A DNA stretch of 64,000 bases from Thioclava sp. SK-1 (GCF_001705665.1 NZ_MDHA01000025.1:206171-270170), one strand, 5' to 3'. Counted from the first letter of the stretch, positions 1 through 8,725 are shown. Program-made: numbers and translations. Notes: generated by a model not told the origin, from the sequence alone.

Positions 1-1
1 A

Positions 2-160
2 TTCAAAGAAGATGACTTCCGCGAAATCGGCCGGTTGATCGTTGAGGTCGTGGACGGTTTGGCCGCCAATGGCGAAGACGGCAACGCCGAAGTTGAGGCC
101 GCAGTGCGCGCGAAGGTCGCAGATCTATGCGCCCGTTTCCCGCTGTATCCCAACCTGTGA
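2..160 (+). CDS. glyA: Serine hydroxymethyltransferase, C-terminal fragment
   Basis: Only the last 52 codons are in the window and the gene starts to the left. The frame reads [20 protein letters not shown] and ends RFPLYPNL. This is the usual C-terminal helix and tail of alphaproteobacterial SHMT, the PLP enzyme that interconverts serine and glycine with tetrahydrofolate in the cytosol. A strong Rho-independent hairpin follows 23 bases after the stop, so this is the end of its transcript. Identification rests on the C-terminal tail alone; the PLP lysine and catalytic core are outside the window. Confidence 0.85.
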   Translation, partial: FKEDDFREIGRLIVEVVDGLAANGEDGNAEVEAAVRAKVADLCARFPLYPNL

Positions 161-183
161 TGTGACGGATCATAAAATTAGAA

Positions 184-208
184 GGGCTCCGTTTTCGGAG
201 CCCTTTTT
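184..208 (+). terminator. Rho-independent terminator after glyA
   Basis: Perfect 7-bp stem GGGCTCC / GGAGCCC around a six-base loop, followed directly by five T. It lies just past the glyA stop and ahead of the convergent minus-strand gene that ends at 235. Confidence 0.9.
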
Positions 209-234
209 ACATGATGCGACACCGTATCAAAGTG

Positions 235-612
235 TCACAGAGTAATCTGGCCCGTTGCCATGGCCCAGACCAGCATCGCGCCGCCCGTCACCGCCACAAT
301 AAACACGATGGAGGTCACAGCCCGCAGCGCACCCTGCATCAAACGCGCCTGTGCGCCAAGCGGTTCAAGATATTTCGCGCAGGTTTTGAAATCACGCTCC
401 ACCGCGCGGGCATCAAGCTGCATCACCAGTTTTGGCGCGGCCATGATCTGTTCGCGCTGCGCAAGACGTAGACCGGCCTGGCGCACCTTGCGCGGCAAGC
501 TCCGCGAGCGGCTGTCGATCCGCGTGCGTAGATCCACGCCCTTGGCCCCTAGACGCTGTGCCAGAAGGCGGGAAATATGGTTGATCTTTTTTTGTAAATC
601 GGCGGGATTCAT
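235..612 (-). CDS. Small membrane protein, conserved hypothetical
   Basis: The protein has 125 residues. The first ~85 are basic and helical (many Arg/Lys/Gln), followed by one hydrophobic segment near residues 98-118 (SIVFIVAVTGGAMLVWAM) and a very short tail. That suggests a single-pass inner-membrane protein with a cytoplasmic basic N-terminal domain. An AAGGAGAGG Shine-Dalgarno sits just upstream of the ATG, supporting the start. I do not recognise a named family. It is convergent with glyA and divergent from the hydrolase at 738. Confidence 0.75.
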   Translation of the reverse strand: MNPADLQKKINHISRLLAQRLGAKGVDLRTRIDSRSRSLPRKVRQAGLRLAQREQIMAAPKLVMQLDARAVERDFKTCAKYLEPLGAQARLMQGALRAVTSIVFIVAVTGGAMLVWAMATGQITL

Positions 613-737
613 CGGCCTCTCCTTGCGTGGCGCAGGTTAGGATTTCACGCCACCAAGGGCAAGCAATCCGCCACAATTGTGATGCACAACAAAAACGGGG
701 CTGGCGCAAGTTTGCGCAACGCGCTAGCCATGTCGCT

Positions 738-1502
738 ATGTTGAACACTGTCTCTCAGGGCTCGGCCACCGAGCAACCGCCGCTACTGATTGTGCATGGG
801 CTGTTTGGGTCCGCGCGCAACTGGGGTGTAATCCAAAAACGGCTGTCCTCAGACCGTGAGGTGATCACCGTTGATCAACGAAATCATGGAGATAGCGGCT
901 GGACTGAAACGCATAGCTATGCCGATATGGCCAGCGATCTCGCTGAGGTAATCGACGCCCATGGCGGACAGATGGATGTGCTGGGCCATTCGATGGGCGG
1001 CAAGGCGGCGATGTATCTGGCCCTGACCCAGCCTGAAAAAATTGGCAAGCTGATCGTGGCCGATATTGCACCCGTGACCTATCGTCATACCCAAATGCAT
1101 TTGGTGAAGGCAATGAAGGCACTGGACACGCAGGATTTGACCCTGCGGTCCGAGGCCAATAAACGCCTATCCAAGGATATTGACACCGAAGCGGTGCGCG
1201 CTTTCTTGTTGCAATCGCTTGACCTGAAGGCAGAGCCTGCACGCTGGAAGCTGAATCTGGACGTGCTTGAAGCCGAGATGAACAAGATCCTCAGCTTTCC
1301 TGAGGTGGATGCTGTCTTTGATCGCCCTGCCCTATTCGTCTATGGAGGCGCGTCTGATTACCTTACCGATGATGGACGTAAGAAGATCGATACGCTGTTC
1401 CCACAGGCCGAATTTTCGAAGATCGACGGCGCGGGTCATTGGCTTCACGCCGAAAAGCCCCGTGAATTTGAGGCCGTAGTGCAAGAATTCATCACTGGCT
1501 AA
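738..1502 (+). CDS. Alpha/beta-fold hydrolase (YbfF-type esterase)
   Basis: A 254-residue cytosolic alpha/beta hydrolase. The oxyanion-hole motif HGLFGSARNW is at residues 20-29, the nucleophile elbow GHSMGGK puts Ser at 85, and the catalytic His is in GHWLH near 234. An acidic residue in the GGASDYLTDD stretch is a likely third member of the triad. HGLFGSARNW and DQRNHGDS are typical of the YbfF / acyl-CoA-thioesterase-like esterases. The reading frame opens further upstream at 627, but the ATG at 738 gives the normal family N-terminus. Its natural substrate cannot be read from sequence. It ends three bases from the convergent lipoprotein gene. Confidence 0.88.
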   Translation: MLNTVSQGSATEQPPLLIVHGLFGSARNWGVIQKRLSSDREVITVDQRNHGDSGWTETHSYADMASDLAEVIDAHGGQMDVLGHSMGGKAAMYLALTQPEKIGKLIVADIAPVTYRHTQMHLVKAMKALDTQDLTLRSEANKRLSKDIDTEAVRAFLLQSLDLKAEPARWKLNLDVLEAEMNKILSFPEVDAVFDRPALFVYGGASDYLTDDGRKKIDTLFPQAEFSKIDGAGHWLHAEKPREFEAVVQEFITG

Positions 1503-1505
1503 GGC

Positions 1506-1817
1506 CTAACATCGCATACGAAAGCGCGCCTCCCCGGTATCGCCGGGAAGCGAGGGGGATTTCAGCGGCCCGGCCGCTGGCCCCGCCACGGTGCAACCGC
1601 TGGCCTGCTGTGCCGCGCTGCGCATCAATTCAGGCACCTGATCGCGTGCCGCCCGCGGTAGCCATCCCAGCCGCACCACCTCTACCGCGCCACCAATATC
1701 ATAGACGGCGAAGCGGATGCCCTGCAGCACTATCTCGGAACGCTGCGCGCCCCAAAATTGCGGCGCGGGCGAATGTGAACAGCCAGCGCATACCAGTATC
1801 CACCAAACCAAACGCAT
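1506..1817 (-). CDS. Small putative lipoprotein
   Basis: The protein has 103 residues. The N-terminus MRLVWWILVCAGC is a short lipoprotein signal with a lipobox ending at Cys13, so it is probably an envelope lipoprotein. The ATG at 1817 is preceded by an AGGAGGG ribosome-binding site at ideal spacing, which decides it over the longer frame starting at 1835. The rest has no family I recognise; its C-terminal half is Pro/Gly rich and ends in RMRC. It is convergent with the alpha/beta hydrolase. Confidence 0.7.
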   Translation of the reverse strand: MRLVWWILVCAGCSHSPAPQFWGAQRSEIVLQGIRFAVYDIGGAVEVVRLGWLPRAARDQVPELMRSAAQQASGCTVAGPAAGPLKSPSLPGDTGEARFRMRC

Positions 1818-1870
1818 CGGACCCTCCTGATCCACAGGCTGGCCGATGGATGGTTAACAAAGCGTATAAA

Positions 1871-2689
1871 TCACCGCGCCGATCGCGTCGCCGCAGCTAC
1901 GGGGACCGGTCGCCATTCGCGGGCGAATTTTCCAAAGGTTTCGGACACAACCGCCCGAAACCCTTGGCCTGCGGGCGCTTCATAGCGGGTAATCGTTAGT
2001 TCTCCGCCGCGCTCCTCTATCATGTTAAACGTGTTGGGCGCGCCCCTTAGACGTGTCGACAGGCCCGTGCCCGCCTGCACAAACATCAACCCCGGTGCGG
2101 CACGAAACGGACCGGAGGAAGCTTCGTGCAGATGTCCCGACAGGACCAGATCCGCACCGCAATCCGACAGCTGTTTCAACGCCGCCTGCGCCCCGTCCAT
2201 CAGTTTCTTATCGGTGTCGGGGCCATGTTCCAGCGGGTGGTGCATTACAACGACGTTCAGCCGCGCGTCTGGGCCGTTTTCAAAGGCATGGCACACATGG
2301 CGCAGCATCCTTTGCGATATTTTACCGCGCTGCCACGCAAAGCGATTGACCGTGTTCACCCCGACCACATGCACCTGATCATCACGCCATTGCGGTTCCA
2401 ACTGGTGATCAATCGCATTGCGATAACGCCGCCACGGAGCGATAAACCGCATGTAAAGATTATCCAAGGGCGTGTCGTGATTTCCCGGAACCGCTAGGAC
2501 AGGCAGTTTGATTTGATCAATGAATTCCCTGGCCTGTGCAAATTGGCTGCGCCGCGCACGTTGCGTAAAATCACCTGAGATAATCACAAGGTCAGGCGCA
2601 AGCCGGTGGATCTGTTGTAACAACGGCTGCTCCAACTCCGGGTCGGAACGGCCGAAATGCAGATCGGATAGATGCACGATGCGTGTCAT
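1871..2689 (-). CDS. Calcineurin-like metallophosphoesterase
   Basis: A 272-residue enzyme with all the metal-binding motifs of the calcineurin-like phosphoesterase fold: SDLHFG (Asp9, His11), GDFTQ (Asp40), GNHD (residues 69-72), a VMHHPLE histidine motif and a C-terminal GHLHE. No signal peptide, so it is cytosolic. It overlaps the upstream lipid-kinase gene by four bases (ATGA), so the two are translated together. The substrate is unknown; relatives cleave cyclic nucleotides, nucleotides or phospholipid headgroups. It differs from the PlcP-type phosphoesterase at the other end of the window. Confidence 0.9.
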   Translation of the reverse strand: MTRIVHLSDLHFGRSDPELEQPLLQQIHRLAPDLVIISGDFTQRARRSQFAQAREFIDQIKLPVLAVPGNHDTPLDNLYMRFIAPWRRYRNAIDHQLEPQWRDDQVHVVGVNTVNRFAWQRGKISQRMLRHVCHAFENGPDARLNVVVMHHPLEHGPDTDKKLMDGAQAALKQLSDCGADLVLSGHLHEASSGPFRAAPGLMFVQAGTGLSTRLRGAPNTFNMIEERGGELTITRYEAPAGQGFRAVVSETFGKFAREWRPVPVAAATRSAR

Positions 2690-3648
2690 TCAGCGGCCTC
2701 CTGAAGCTGTGCGCCGTCTTGCGGCGGCAGAATGATTTTCAGCGATTTTTTTGACATATGAAATTTAAACGGGCTAAGGCTGCGTTGTTTTTCGCCGTCA
2801 TAGGCCAGCAACGCGCGTTTGCGTTTTGTTTCAATCGTGATTTCACGACATGTCACAAGATCATAGTCGCGATCTTGAGCCATCGTGCGCGTAACCATGC
2901 GCCATGCCAGACGAAACAGCCCCATGCGGCCTTTTGAACGTGCGATGAGAACGGCGAATTTATCCTGCTCGATCGCCTCTGCACCGTTCAGATTGAACCG
3001 GTCCAGCTGATAGGCAGAGCGGGCAACAAAGATCAGCGGCGTCTTATGATAGGCAACGTGATGTTCGGTGGTGATTTTGGCGGACATCGGGCGCTGAAAC
3101 CGTAAGAATGTTCGAATGACGGACCAATAGGCCACAATGCGGTGACGCCCCCAGCGACGGTAAATCGCCTCTCGTGCGCGCAGGATTTGAGGATAAATCC
3201 CTAAAGAAGCATTGTTTAAGAACACCTGCCCATTCACCGACCCGACGGAGATATCATGGGCATGGCCATCCAGAATTTGTTGTGCTGTTTCGGTTGGATC
3301 CTCTGATAAGCCAAGGCCACGCGCGTAAAAATTGAACGTGCCCAATGGCAAGACCGCCATCGGGACCGGCTGACCCAACATTGCCTGCGCCACGGCCATG
3401 CACGTGCCATCCCCGCCCGCCGCCACAACCAGCTCTGCGCCATCCTCCAGCGCCTGTTGCACCGTCTGTGCGATCTCTGCCCCTGGTTTCCAGAAATAGA
3501 TCCGGGCATTGGACCCAAATACGTCCTTGGCCGTCTCTAACGGCTCACGCGCACGGCTGTTTTGCCCACTTTTGGGATTTGCAATAATAGACACCCGCAG
3601 GTCGCGCCGCCCTGCGGCAAAGGATGTCTGTAAATCGGCGCGTGTCAT
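2686..3648 (-). CDS. Diacylglycerol / sphingoid-base kinase family protein
   Basis: A 320-residue member of the LCB5/YegS/DgkB lipid-kinase family. It has IIANPKSGQNS (nucleotide loop, ~21-31), the GGDGT signature at 78-82 and LPLGTFNFYARGLGL at about 100. These enzymes phosphorylate diacylglycerol or related lipids at the membrane surface. The ATG at 3648 has AAGGGG eight bases upstream and is preferred over the frame opening at 3702. It is the first gene of a two-gene operon with the metallophosphoesterase. A kinase and a phosphatase side by side hint at lipid or headgroup turnover; that is inference. Confidence 0.88.
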   Translation of the reverse strand: MTRADLQTSFAAGRRDLRVSIIANPKSGQNSRAREPLETAKDVFGSNARIYFWKPGAEIAQTVQQALEDGAELVVAAGGDGTCMAVAQAMLGQPVPMAVLPLGTFNFYARGLGLSEDPTETAQQILDGHAHDISVGSVNGQVFLNNASLGIYPQILRAREAIYRRWGRHRIVAYWSVIRTFLRFQRPMSAKITTEHHVAYHKTPLIFVARSAYQLDRFNLNGAEAIEQDKFAVLIARSKGRMGLFRLAWRMVTRTMAQDRDYDLVTCREITIETKRKRALLAYDGEKQRSLSPFKFHMSKKSLKIILPPQDGAQLQEAAE

Positions 3649-3981
3649 GGCAAAACCCCTTGGGCAAAGTTCAAAACTCTTACCCATCAACGCGCGGATC
3701 ATCGTCTGGTTTCCAGCACGCCGGAAAATTCAATGGGTTTGCCGCGCGCCCGTCGTCACGCTGGGTTCGTGCCGCACCCGCCGCATGTGGAATAAAATTG
3801 CGACACATAATGTCGTTTTTGGTCCAATTCGGTCGCATCCTGTAACGTCAGCCTATAGAATGATGCGAATTTCTCGCATTTTCGTGACCGAGATCTAGGT
3901 TGCTATTGCAATCATCCATCTGTGGACGCGGCAGCCGCCCCATGATTGGACACTGATAATGCTGTCCCAAGGAGTAACCCG
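3649..3981. other. Divergent intergenic region, 333 bases
   Basis: No convincing gene. It separates the lipid-kinase operon (minus) from the quaternary-amine transporter operon (plus), so it must hold both promoters. Two small inverted repeats are visible: CGACA-N5-TGTCG followed by five T at 3801-3820, and ATGCGA-N5-TCGCAT at 3863-3879. The second is a possible operator for the transporter. Confidence 0.5.
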
Positions 3982-4983
3982 ATGAAGGCCAATCCAACGA
4001 AATATTTGCTTTCCGCTGCATTTTGCGCACTGGCAGCGCCGGCGTTTGCCCAAGATGCCGAATGCGGCGATGTGCAAATTGCGGAAATGAACTGGGCATC
4101 TGCCGGCGTCGCCGCGTGGGTCGACAAGATCGTGCTTGAAGCTGGCTATGGCTGCGATGTGACATTGGTCACCGGCGACACGATGCCGACATTCACTTCG
4201 ATGAATGAAAAAGGCGAACCCGATGTCGCGCCTGAACTATGGGTCGACGCGGTCAAGGTCGCGCTGGATGCAGCAAAGGCCGAAGGCCGCCTAGTCGAAA
4301 CCGTTCCGCTGCTGAAAGATGGCGGTGTGCAGGGCTGGTGGATCCCGAAATACATTCAAGACGCCCATCCCGACATCAAAACAGTTGCAGATGCCCTTGA
4401 ACATCCAGAACTGTTCCCGGCGCCTGAAGACCCCTCACGCGGTGGGGTGTATAACTGCCCGGCGGGTTGGAACTGCCAGATTTCAACAGCCAACCTATTT
4501 GAGGCCTATGGCGCAGAGGACAAAGGCTTTGATCTGGTAGATACCGGGTCGGCGGCTGGCTTGGACGGGTCGCTTGCGAATGCCTATGAGCGCGAGGAAG
4601 GTTGGATGGGCTATTACTGGGCTCCGACCGCGATCTTGGGCAAATATGACATGGTGCTCTTGGATGCGGGCGTTCCGCTGGACCGCGAGGCCTTCGACAA
4701 TTGTACCGCGATTGCAGATTGCGCGGACCCACAGCCAAATGCCTATCCGGTTGCCGATGTGAATACCGTCGTGACAAAGGAATTCGCGGACAACAATCCG
4801 ATGACGGTTGAATATTTCAGCACGCGTCAATGGGACAATGACACGGTGAATGGGATCCTTGCCTGGAAAGATGACAACCAGGCAACGAATGAAGACACAG
4901 CTTACTATTTCCTTGAAAACTATGACATCTGGAAAAGCTGGGTTGCGGAAGAGACCGCTGAAAAGATCGCAGACGAACTGTGA
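3982..4983 (+). CDS. Quaternary-amine ABC transporter, periplasmic binding protein (ProX/OpuAC family)
   Basis: A 333-residue periplasmic protein with a Sec signal peptide cut after AAPAFA (about residue 23). The mature part contains many Trp residues in ligand-binding-type contexts (Trp38, Trp87, Trp119/120, Trp208, Trp213 in GWMGYYWAP). That suits an aromatic cage for a trimethylammonium group. Two cysteine pairs (CPAGWNC, and FDNC with ADCADP) could form disulfides. Family members bind glycine betaine, choline, proline betaine or TMAO; sequence alone does not decide which. The AAGGAG site at 3969 fixes the start. First gene of a binding protein - permease - ATPase operon, with an intercistronic hairpin behind it. 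Confidence 0.85.
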   Translation: MKANPTKYLLSAAFCALAAPAFAQDAECGDVQIAEMNWASAGVAAWVDKIVLEAGYGCDVTLVTGDTMPTFTSMNEKGEPDVAPELWVDAVKVALDAAKAEGRLVETVPLLKDGGVQGWWIPKYIQDAHPDIKTVADALEHPELFPAPEDPSRGGVYNCPAGWNCQISTANLFEAYGAEDKGFDLVDTGSAAGLDGSLANAYEREEGWMGYYWAPTAILGKYDMVLLDAGVPLDREAFDNCTAIADCADPQPNAYPVADVNTVVTKEFADNNPMTVEYFSTRQWDNDTVNGILAWKDDNQATNEDTAYYFLENYDIWKSWVAEETAEKIADEL

Positions 4984-4994
4984 TGACGGATTTT

Positions 4995-5017
4995 GGGCGC
5001 GGGAAATTTCCGCGCCC
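4995..5017 (+). promoter_or_regulatory. Intercistronic hairpin after binding-protein gene
   Basis: GGGCGCGG / CCGCGCCC, an 8-bp perfect GC stem with a short loop, 12 bases after the binding-protein stop. No T-tract follows, so it is more likely an mRNA-stabilising element than a terminator. It would favour binding-protein output over permease output. Confidence 0.55.
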
Positions 5018-5071
5018 ATTTCCCATCAACAGACGCCGATCATAAAGAATGCCAGACAGGAGACCTGACAC

Positions 5072-5980
5072 ATGGCATCATGCTGGGGACTGCCCGAACT
5101 ACTGTGCGAATTTCCATCGCTCAGCAATAAATCATTGCGCACAATGCGCACCACCATCGACGGCGGGTTTCGCGACCTTGTCCGAAGCTGGTCGGATGTT
5201 ATCGATCAGGCCACCTGGCCGCTTCAGGTGTTTTTGAACACGCTGGAAGATATTTTCACCCAAACCCCGTGGTTCATCGTCATGGCTGTAATGCTGGGCA
5301 TTGTCTATGCTGCATCGCGCAGCTGGAAGACCGTGCTTGGCGCGTTCGCCGGGCTGATGTTCATTGGTATTTTTGACCTGTGGGAAGACACAATGACCAC
5401 CTTGGCGATGGTCACTGTTGCCACATTAATCGCGATTATTCTGGGCCTGCCCCTGGGCATCATGATGGCGCGGTCAGATCGGTTCAAATCAGTCCTCTCC
5501 CCGGTGTTGGACGTGATGCAAACCATGCCGTCTTTTGTCTATCTTATCCCGGTCGTGGTGATTTTCGGCATCGGCAAAGTGCCCGGTGTGATTGCCGTCG
5601 TAATCTATGCCGTCCCACCGATGATCCGCCTGACCAATCTGGGCATCCGTCTGGTCGACCAAGAAGTGATTGAGGCCGCCGACGCCTTTGGCTCTGATAG
5701 CCGGCAAAAACTGTGGGGCGTTCAGCTGCCACTGGCCTTGCCGACGATTATGACCGGGGTCAACCAAACCATCATGATGGCGCTTGCGATGGTCGTTGTG
5801 GCCTCCATGGTAGGGGTTGGCGGGCTTGGCAAAAACGTGCTGCAAGCCATCAACAATCAGTTCTTCACCATCGGGTTTTTGAATGGTTTTGCGCTTGTCG
5901 CAATCGCGATTATCTTTGACCGCACATCGCAAGCCTTCGGGAAGCGGTTGCAAAAACATACGGAGACCGGCCATGACTGA
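5072..5980 (+). CDS. Quaternary-amine ABC transporter permease (ProW type)
   Basis: A 302-residue inner-membrane permease with about six hydrophobic helices (for example 60-80, 84-105, 110-130, 150-185 and 240-290). The EAA loop reads EAADAFGSDSRQKLWGVQLP, the contact site for the ATPase. The N-terminal ~45 residues precede the first helix, as in other ProW-like proteins. Start at 5072 is backed by AGGAG 8-13 bases upstream. It overlaps the ATPase gene by eight bases, so permease and ATPase are co-translated. Confidence 0.88.
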   Translation: MASCWGLPELLCEFPSLSNKSLRTMRTTIDGGFRDLVRSWSDVIDQATWPLQVFLNTLEDIFTQTPWFIVMAVMLGIVYAASRSWKTVLGAFAGLMFIGIFDLWEDTMTTLAMVTVATLIAIILGLPLGIMMARSDRFKSVLSPVLDVMQTMPSFVYLIPVVVIFGIGKVPGVIAVVIYAVPPMIRLTNLGIRLVDQEVIEAADAFGSDSRQKLWGVQLPLALPTIMTGVNQTIMMALAMVVVASMVGVGGLGKNVLQAINNQFFTIGFLNGFALVAIAIIFDRTSQAFGKRLQKHTETGHD

Positions 5981-7022
5981 CACACGCTCTGGCATTGAAA
6001 TCCGTAACCTTTATAAGATTTTCGGCCAAAACCCCGCGAAATATGTCGACCGCGTCAAAGCCGGGATGACGAAGGAAGAGCTGAACGACAAATACAACCA
6101 TGTCTTGGGGTTGCAAAATATCAACTTGGATCTGGCACCGGGGGAGATCTCGGTCATCATGGGGCTGTCAGGGTCAGGAAAATCTACCCTTATCCGGCAT
6201 ATTAACGGGCTGATCATGCCCACCGCTGGTGAGATCCTGTATGAGGGACAAGACGTCGTCTCAATGAACCCAACAGAGCTGCGGCATTTTCGGCGCCTGA
6301 AAACCGCGATGGTGTTTCAGAAATTCGGCCTGTTGCCGCATCGCACCGTGTTGGACAACACCTGCTATGGCTTGGATATTCAGGGGCTGCCACGGTCGAA
6401 ATCCGAACCGATAGCGCGCCGCTGGATTGATCGGGTTGGTTTGTCGGGTTTTGAAGATAACTTCCCAAATCAGCTGTCTGGCGGCATGCAGCAACGTGTC
6501 GGCCTGGCCAGAGCGTTGGCCAATGATGCGGATATTTTGCTGATGGACGAAGCCTTTTCGGCACTGGATCCGCTGATCCGGATGGACATGCAAAAAGTGC
6601 TGCTGGATCTGCAAGATGAGCTGAAAAAGACGATTGTCTTCATCACGCATGATTTGGACGAGGCCCTGCGCCTTGGCGATTCCATTGCCATTTTGCGCGA
6701 TGGCGCATTAGAGCAAGTGGGAACCGGGCAAGATATCGTGCTGCGCCCAGCAAATGATTATATCGCGGAGTTCGTGCGTGAAGTGAACCGCGGCCGGGTG
6801 ATCCATGCGGATCGTTTGGCACAGCCCCTGCCACCGGGCGCACCGCTTCCAGAACTGCAACTCCCGGGCCGATTGGTGCTGGAACTGGTCGCACGCGAAA
6901 TGACCAAGGCCAACGCGACCCAGGCAACGATTTTGGACCGCAATGGCACGCCAGCTGGGGTGATCGATATCGCTTCTATCCTTGGGGCGATGGTGACGCC
7001 TGCGGATGCGCCTGCTCTTTGA
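5973..7022 (+). CDS. Quaternary-amine ABC transporter ATP-binding protein (ProV type)
   Basis: A 349-residue ATPase. Walker A GLSGSGKST is at ~64-72, the signature is LSGGMQQRVGLARAL, Walker B is ILLMDEAFSALDP and the H-loop ITHDLDEA. The ~45-residue N-terminal extension before Walker A (KAGMTKEELNDKYNHVLGLQ) is characteristic of betaine/choline/TMAO importers rather than generic ATPases. The C-terminal ~70 residues replace a full CBS pair with a shorter module. The ATG at 5973 overlaps the permease end; the longer frame from 5883 lies inside the permease gene and is not credible. Confidence 0.9.
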   Translation: MTDTRSGIEIRNLYKIFGQNPAKYVDRVKAGMTKEELNDKYNHVLGLQNINLDLAPGEISVIMGLSGSGKSTLIRHINGLIMPTAGEILYEGQDVVSMNPTELRHFRRLKTAMVFQKFGLLPHRTVLDNTCYGLDIQGLPRSKSEPIARRWIDRVGLSGFEDNFPNQLSGGMQQRVGLARALANDADILLMDEAFSALDPLIRMDMQKVLLDLQDELKKTIVFITHDLDEALRLGDSIAILRDGALEQVGTGQDIVLRPANDYIAEFVREVNRGRVIHADRLAQPLPPGAPLPELQLPGRLVLELVAREMTKANATQATILDRNGTPAGVIDIASILGAMVTPADAPAL

Positions 7023-7041
7023 TCAAGGGGCCTTAAAAGAC

Positions 7042-7076
7042 GATAACAGGCGGTGCATGATGCGCCGCCTGTTATC
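7042..7076. terminator. Long hairpin between convergent transporter and adh genes
   Basis: A 16-bp stem (GATAACAGGCGGTGCA paired with its complement, one G-U) around a three-base loop. On the minus strand it is followed by TCTTTTAA, so it best serves as the terminator of the dehydrogenase gene; its strength may also stop the transporter transcript. Confidence 0.75.
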
Positions 7077-7108
7077 CATTGTATCACCCGCAGTATGTCT
7101 GCATCGTT

Positions 7109-8239
7109 TTAATATTGCACGACGGCACGGATGGATTTGCCTTCATGCATCAGATCAAAGCCGTGATTGATCTCATCTAGGGTCAGGGTATGGGTGATCA
7201 TCGAGTCGATCTCAATTTTCCCATCCATATACCAATCGACGAATTTTGGCACATCTGTGCGCCCCTTTGCGCCGCCGAATGCCGTGCCTTTCCAAACCCG
7301 CCCTGTGACCAATTGGAATGGCCGGGTCGAGATTTCGGCACCAGCCGGCGCCACGCCAATAATGACTGAAACGCCCCAGCCCCGATGTGAACATTCCAAC
7401 GCATCGCGCATGACTTTCACATTGCCCGTGGCGTCAAATGAATAATCCACGCCACCGATCTGATCAGCGCCCTTCTTGGTCAGGTTGACAATTTCCTCGA
7501 CAACGCTGCCCTTAATTTTCGACGGGTTCACGAAATGCGTCATGCCGAATTTCTTCGCCATTTCCGCCTTATCATCGTTCAGGTCCACGCCGATGATCAC
7601 ATCCGCGCCCGCCATCCGCAGGCCTTGGATGACATTCAGACCGATCCCCCCAAGGCCGAATACCGCCGCTGTTGCGCCGATCTCTACCCCTGCGGTGTTG
7701 ATGACCGCACCGATGCCGGTGGTCACACCGCATCCGATATAACAAATCTTGTCGAAAGGCGCGTCGTCACGCACTTTGGCCAATGCAATCTCTGGCATCA
7801 CTGTGTGGTTCGCAAAGGTTGAACACCCCATATAGTGATGGATCGGCGTCCCATCGAGCATCTTGAACCGCGTGGTGCCATCTGGCATCAGCCCCTGCCC
7901 TTGCGTATTGCGAATGGCCGTGCACAGATTGGTTTTTCCCGACAGGCACGACGCGCATTCCCGGCATTCGGGCGTATATAGCGGGATTACATGATCACCG
8001 GGCTTCAACGTTGTGACACCCTCGCCAACCTCAAGCACGATCCCTGCGCCTTCATGGCCCAGAATCACTGGGAAAATTCCCTCAGGATCCGCGCCAGACC
8101 GGGTGAACTCATCCGTGTGGCACAGCCCTGTCGCCTTGATTTCGACCAAGACCTCCCCTTTTTTCGGGCCGTCCAGCTCGACCTCCATAATTTCAAGTGG
8201 CTTACCTGCTTCCAAAGCAACTGCGGCACGGGTTCTCAT
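7109..8239 (-). CDS. adhC: S-(hydroxymethyl)glutathione dehydrogenase / class III alcohol dehydrogenase
   Basis: A 376-residue zinc-dependent NAD enzyme that oxidises the glutathione-formaldehyde adduct, the main route of formaldehyde removal. Catalytic zinc ligands are visible: Cys40 in [10 protein letters not shown], His62 in GHEGAG and a Cys in [11 protein letters not shown]. The structural zinc loop [15 protein letters not shown] and the Rossmann motif GLGGIGLNV are also present. It shows the class III pattern from end to end (close to the family's ~375 residues). Start at 8239 is preferred because GGAG sits nine bases upstream; a second ATG lies 15 bases earlier. No S-formylglutathione hydrolase gene is adjacent. 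Confidence 0.95.
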   Translation of the reverse strand: MRTRAAVALEAGKPLEIMEVELDGPKKGEVLVEIKATGLCHTDEFTRSGADPEGIFPVILGHEGAGIVLEVGEGVTTLKPGDHVIPLYTPECRECASCLSGKTNLCTAIRNTQGQGLMPDGTTRFKMLDGTPIHHYMGCSTFANHTVMPEIALAKVRDDAPFDKICYIGCGVTTGIGAVINTAGVEIGATAAVFGLGGIGLNVIQGLRMAGADVIIGVDLNDDKAEMAKKFGMTHFVNPSKIKGSVVEEIVNLTKKGADQIGGVDYSFDATGNVKVMRDALECSHRGWGVSVIIGVAPAGAEISTRPFQLVTGRVWKGTAFGGAKGRTDVPKFVDWYMDGKIEIDSMITHTLTLDEINHGFDLMHEGKSIRAVVQY

Positions 8240-8312
8240 CTGAAAGTGCTCCATGTATATATCGGGGCAGAGCCTGCTCTATTGGGCGATTAAACACAAG
8301 CAAGGGTGCGAC

Positions 8313-8657
8313 ATGTTGACCAGAGTTTCCGTCATTGCCGCGAGTGTGCTTTTGGTTGGCTGCGCGCCACCAGAGCCCGAGCTGGCGCCGACCCCCAATC
8401 TTCCGACACCGTATATGACGCCGGAGACATCGACGACCGATAGTGGTCTTGTCGAGCGCGAACCCGATCTGTGCCACGCAAAGGAATATGTCACGGCACT
8501 GGGCCAACCTGAAACGGTGATCCCTTCTCTGGGGCTGGGTGATCGCCCCTACCGTGTTGTTGAATGGCGCGGCGTAGAGGACCAGATCTATACCCCGCAC
8601 CGCGTCGTGTTCCGGTTGGATCAATACGGCAACATCTACAATATTGACTGCGGCTAA
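8313..8657 (+). CDS. Putative lipoprotein with peptidase-inhibitor I78-like domain
   Basis: The protein has 114 residues. Signal MLTRVSVIAASVLLVGC gives a lipobox Cys17, then a Pro-rich linker (APPEPELAPTP). From about residue 50 the pattern is a conserved Cys, ALGQPE, RVVEWRGVED, then HRVVFRLDQYGNIYNIDCG. That closely follows the I78 inhibitor layout (Cys near the start, GQP, R-V-V, R-x-x-x-x-LD-x-x-G-x-I, terminal CG). I78 proteins inhibit serine proteases; this one would be anchored in the envelope. The family call is from pattern only. It ends in front of a terminator shared with the convergent cytochrome gene. Confidence 0.65.
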   Translation: MLTRVSVIAASVLLVGCAPPEPELAPTPNLPTPYMTPETSTTDSGLVEREPDLCHAKEYVTALGQPETVIPSLGLGDRPYRVVEWRGVEDQIYTPHRVVFRLDQYGNIYNIDCG

Positions 8658-8667
8658 GCCGATAAAA

Positions 8668-8695
8668 ACGGGGGCGCCAATGGCACCCCCGTTTT
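8668..8695. terminator. Terminator between convergent lipoprotein and cytochrome genes
   Basis: ACGGGGGCGCC paired with GGCACCCCCGT (one mismatch) followed by TTTTA on the plus strand and preceded by AAAAA. The A and T tracts on either side allow it to work in both directions. Confidence 0.8.
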
Positions 8696-8725
8696 ACATC
8701 TGATTTGCGCAACCTTGCGGCGTAA

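Noticed and set aside
1871..2689. First phosphoesterase as a second PlcP
   Set aside because: It shares the calcineurin-like motifs but lacks the PlcP C-terminal pattern (GDWVDS) and lies with a lipid kinase, not a lipid glycosyltransferase.
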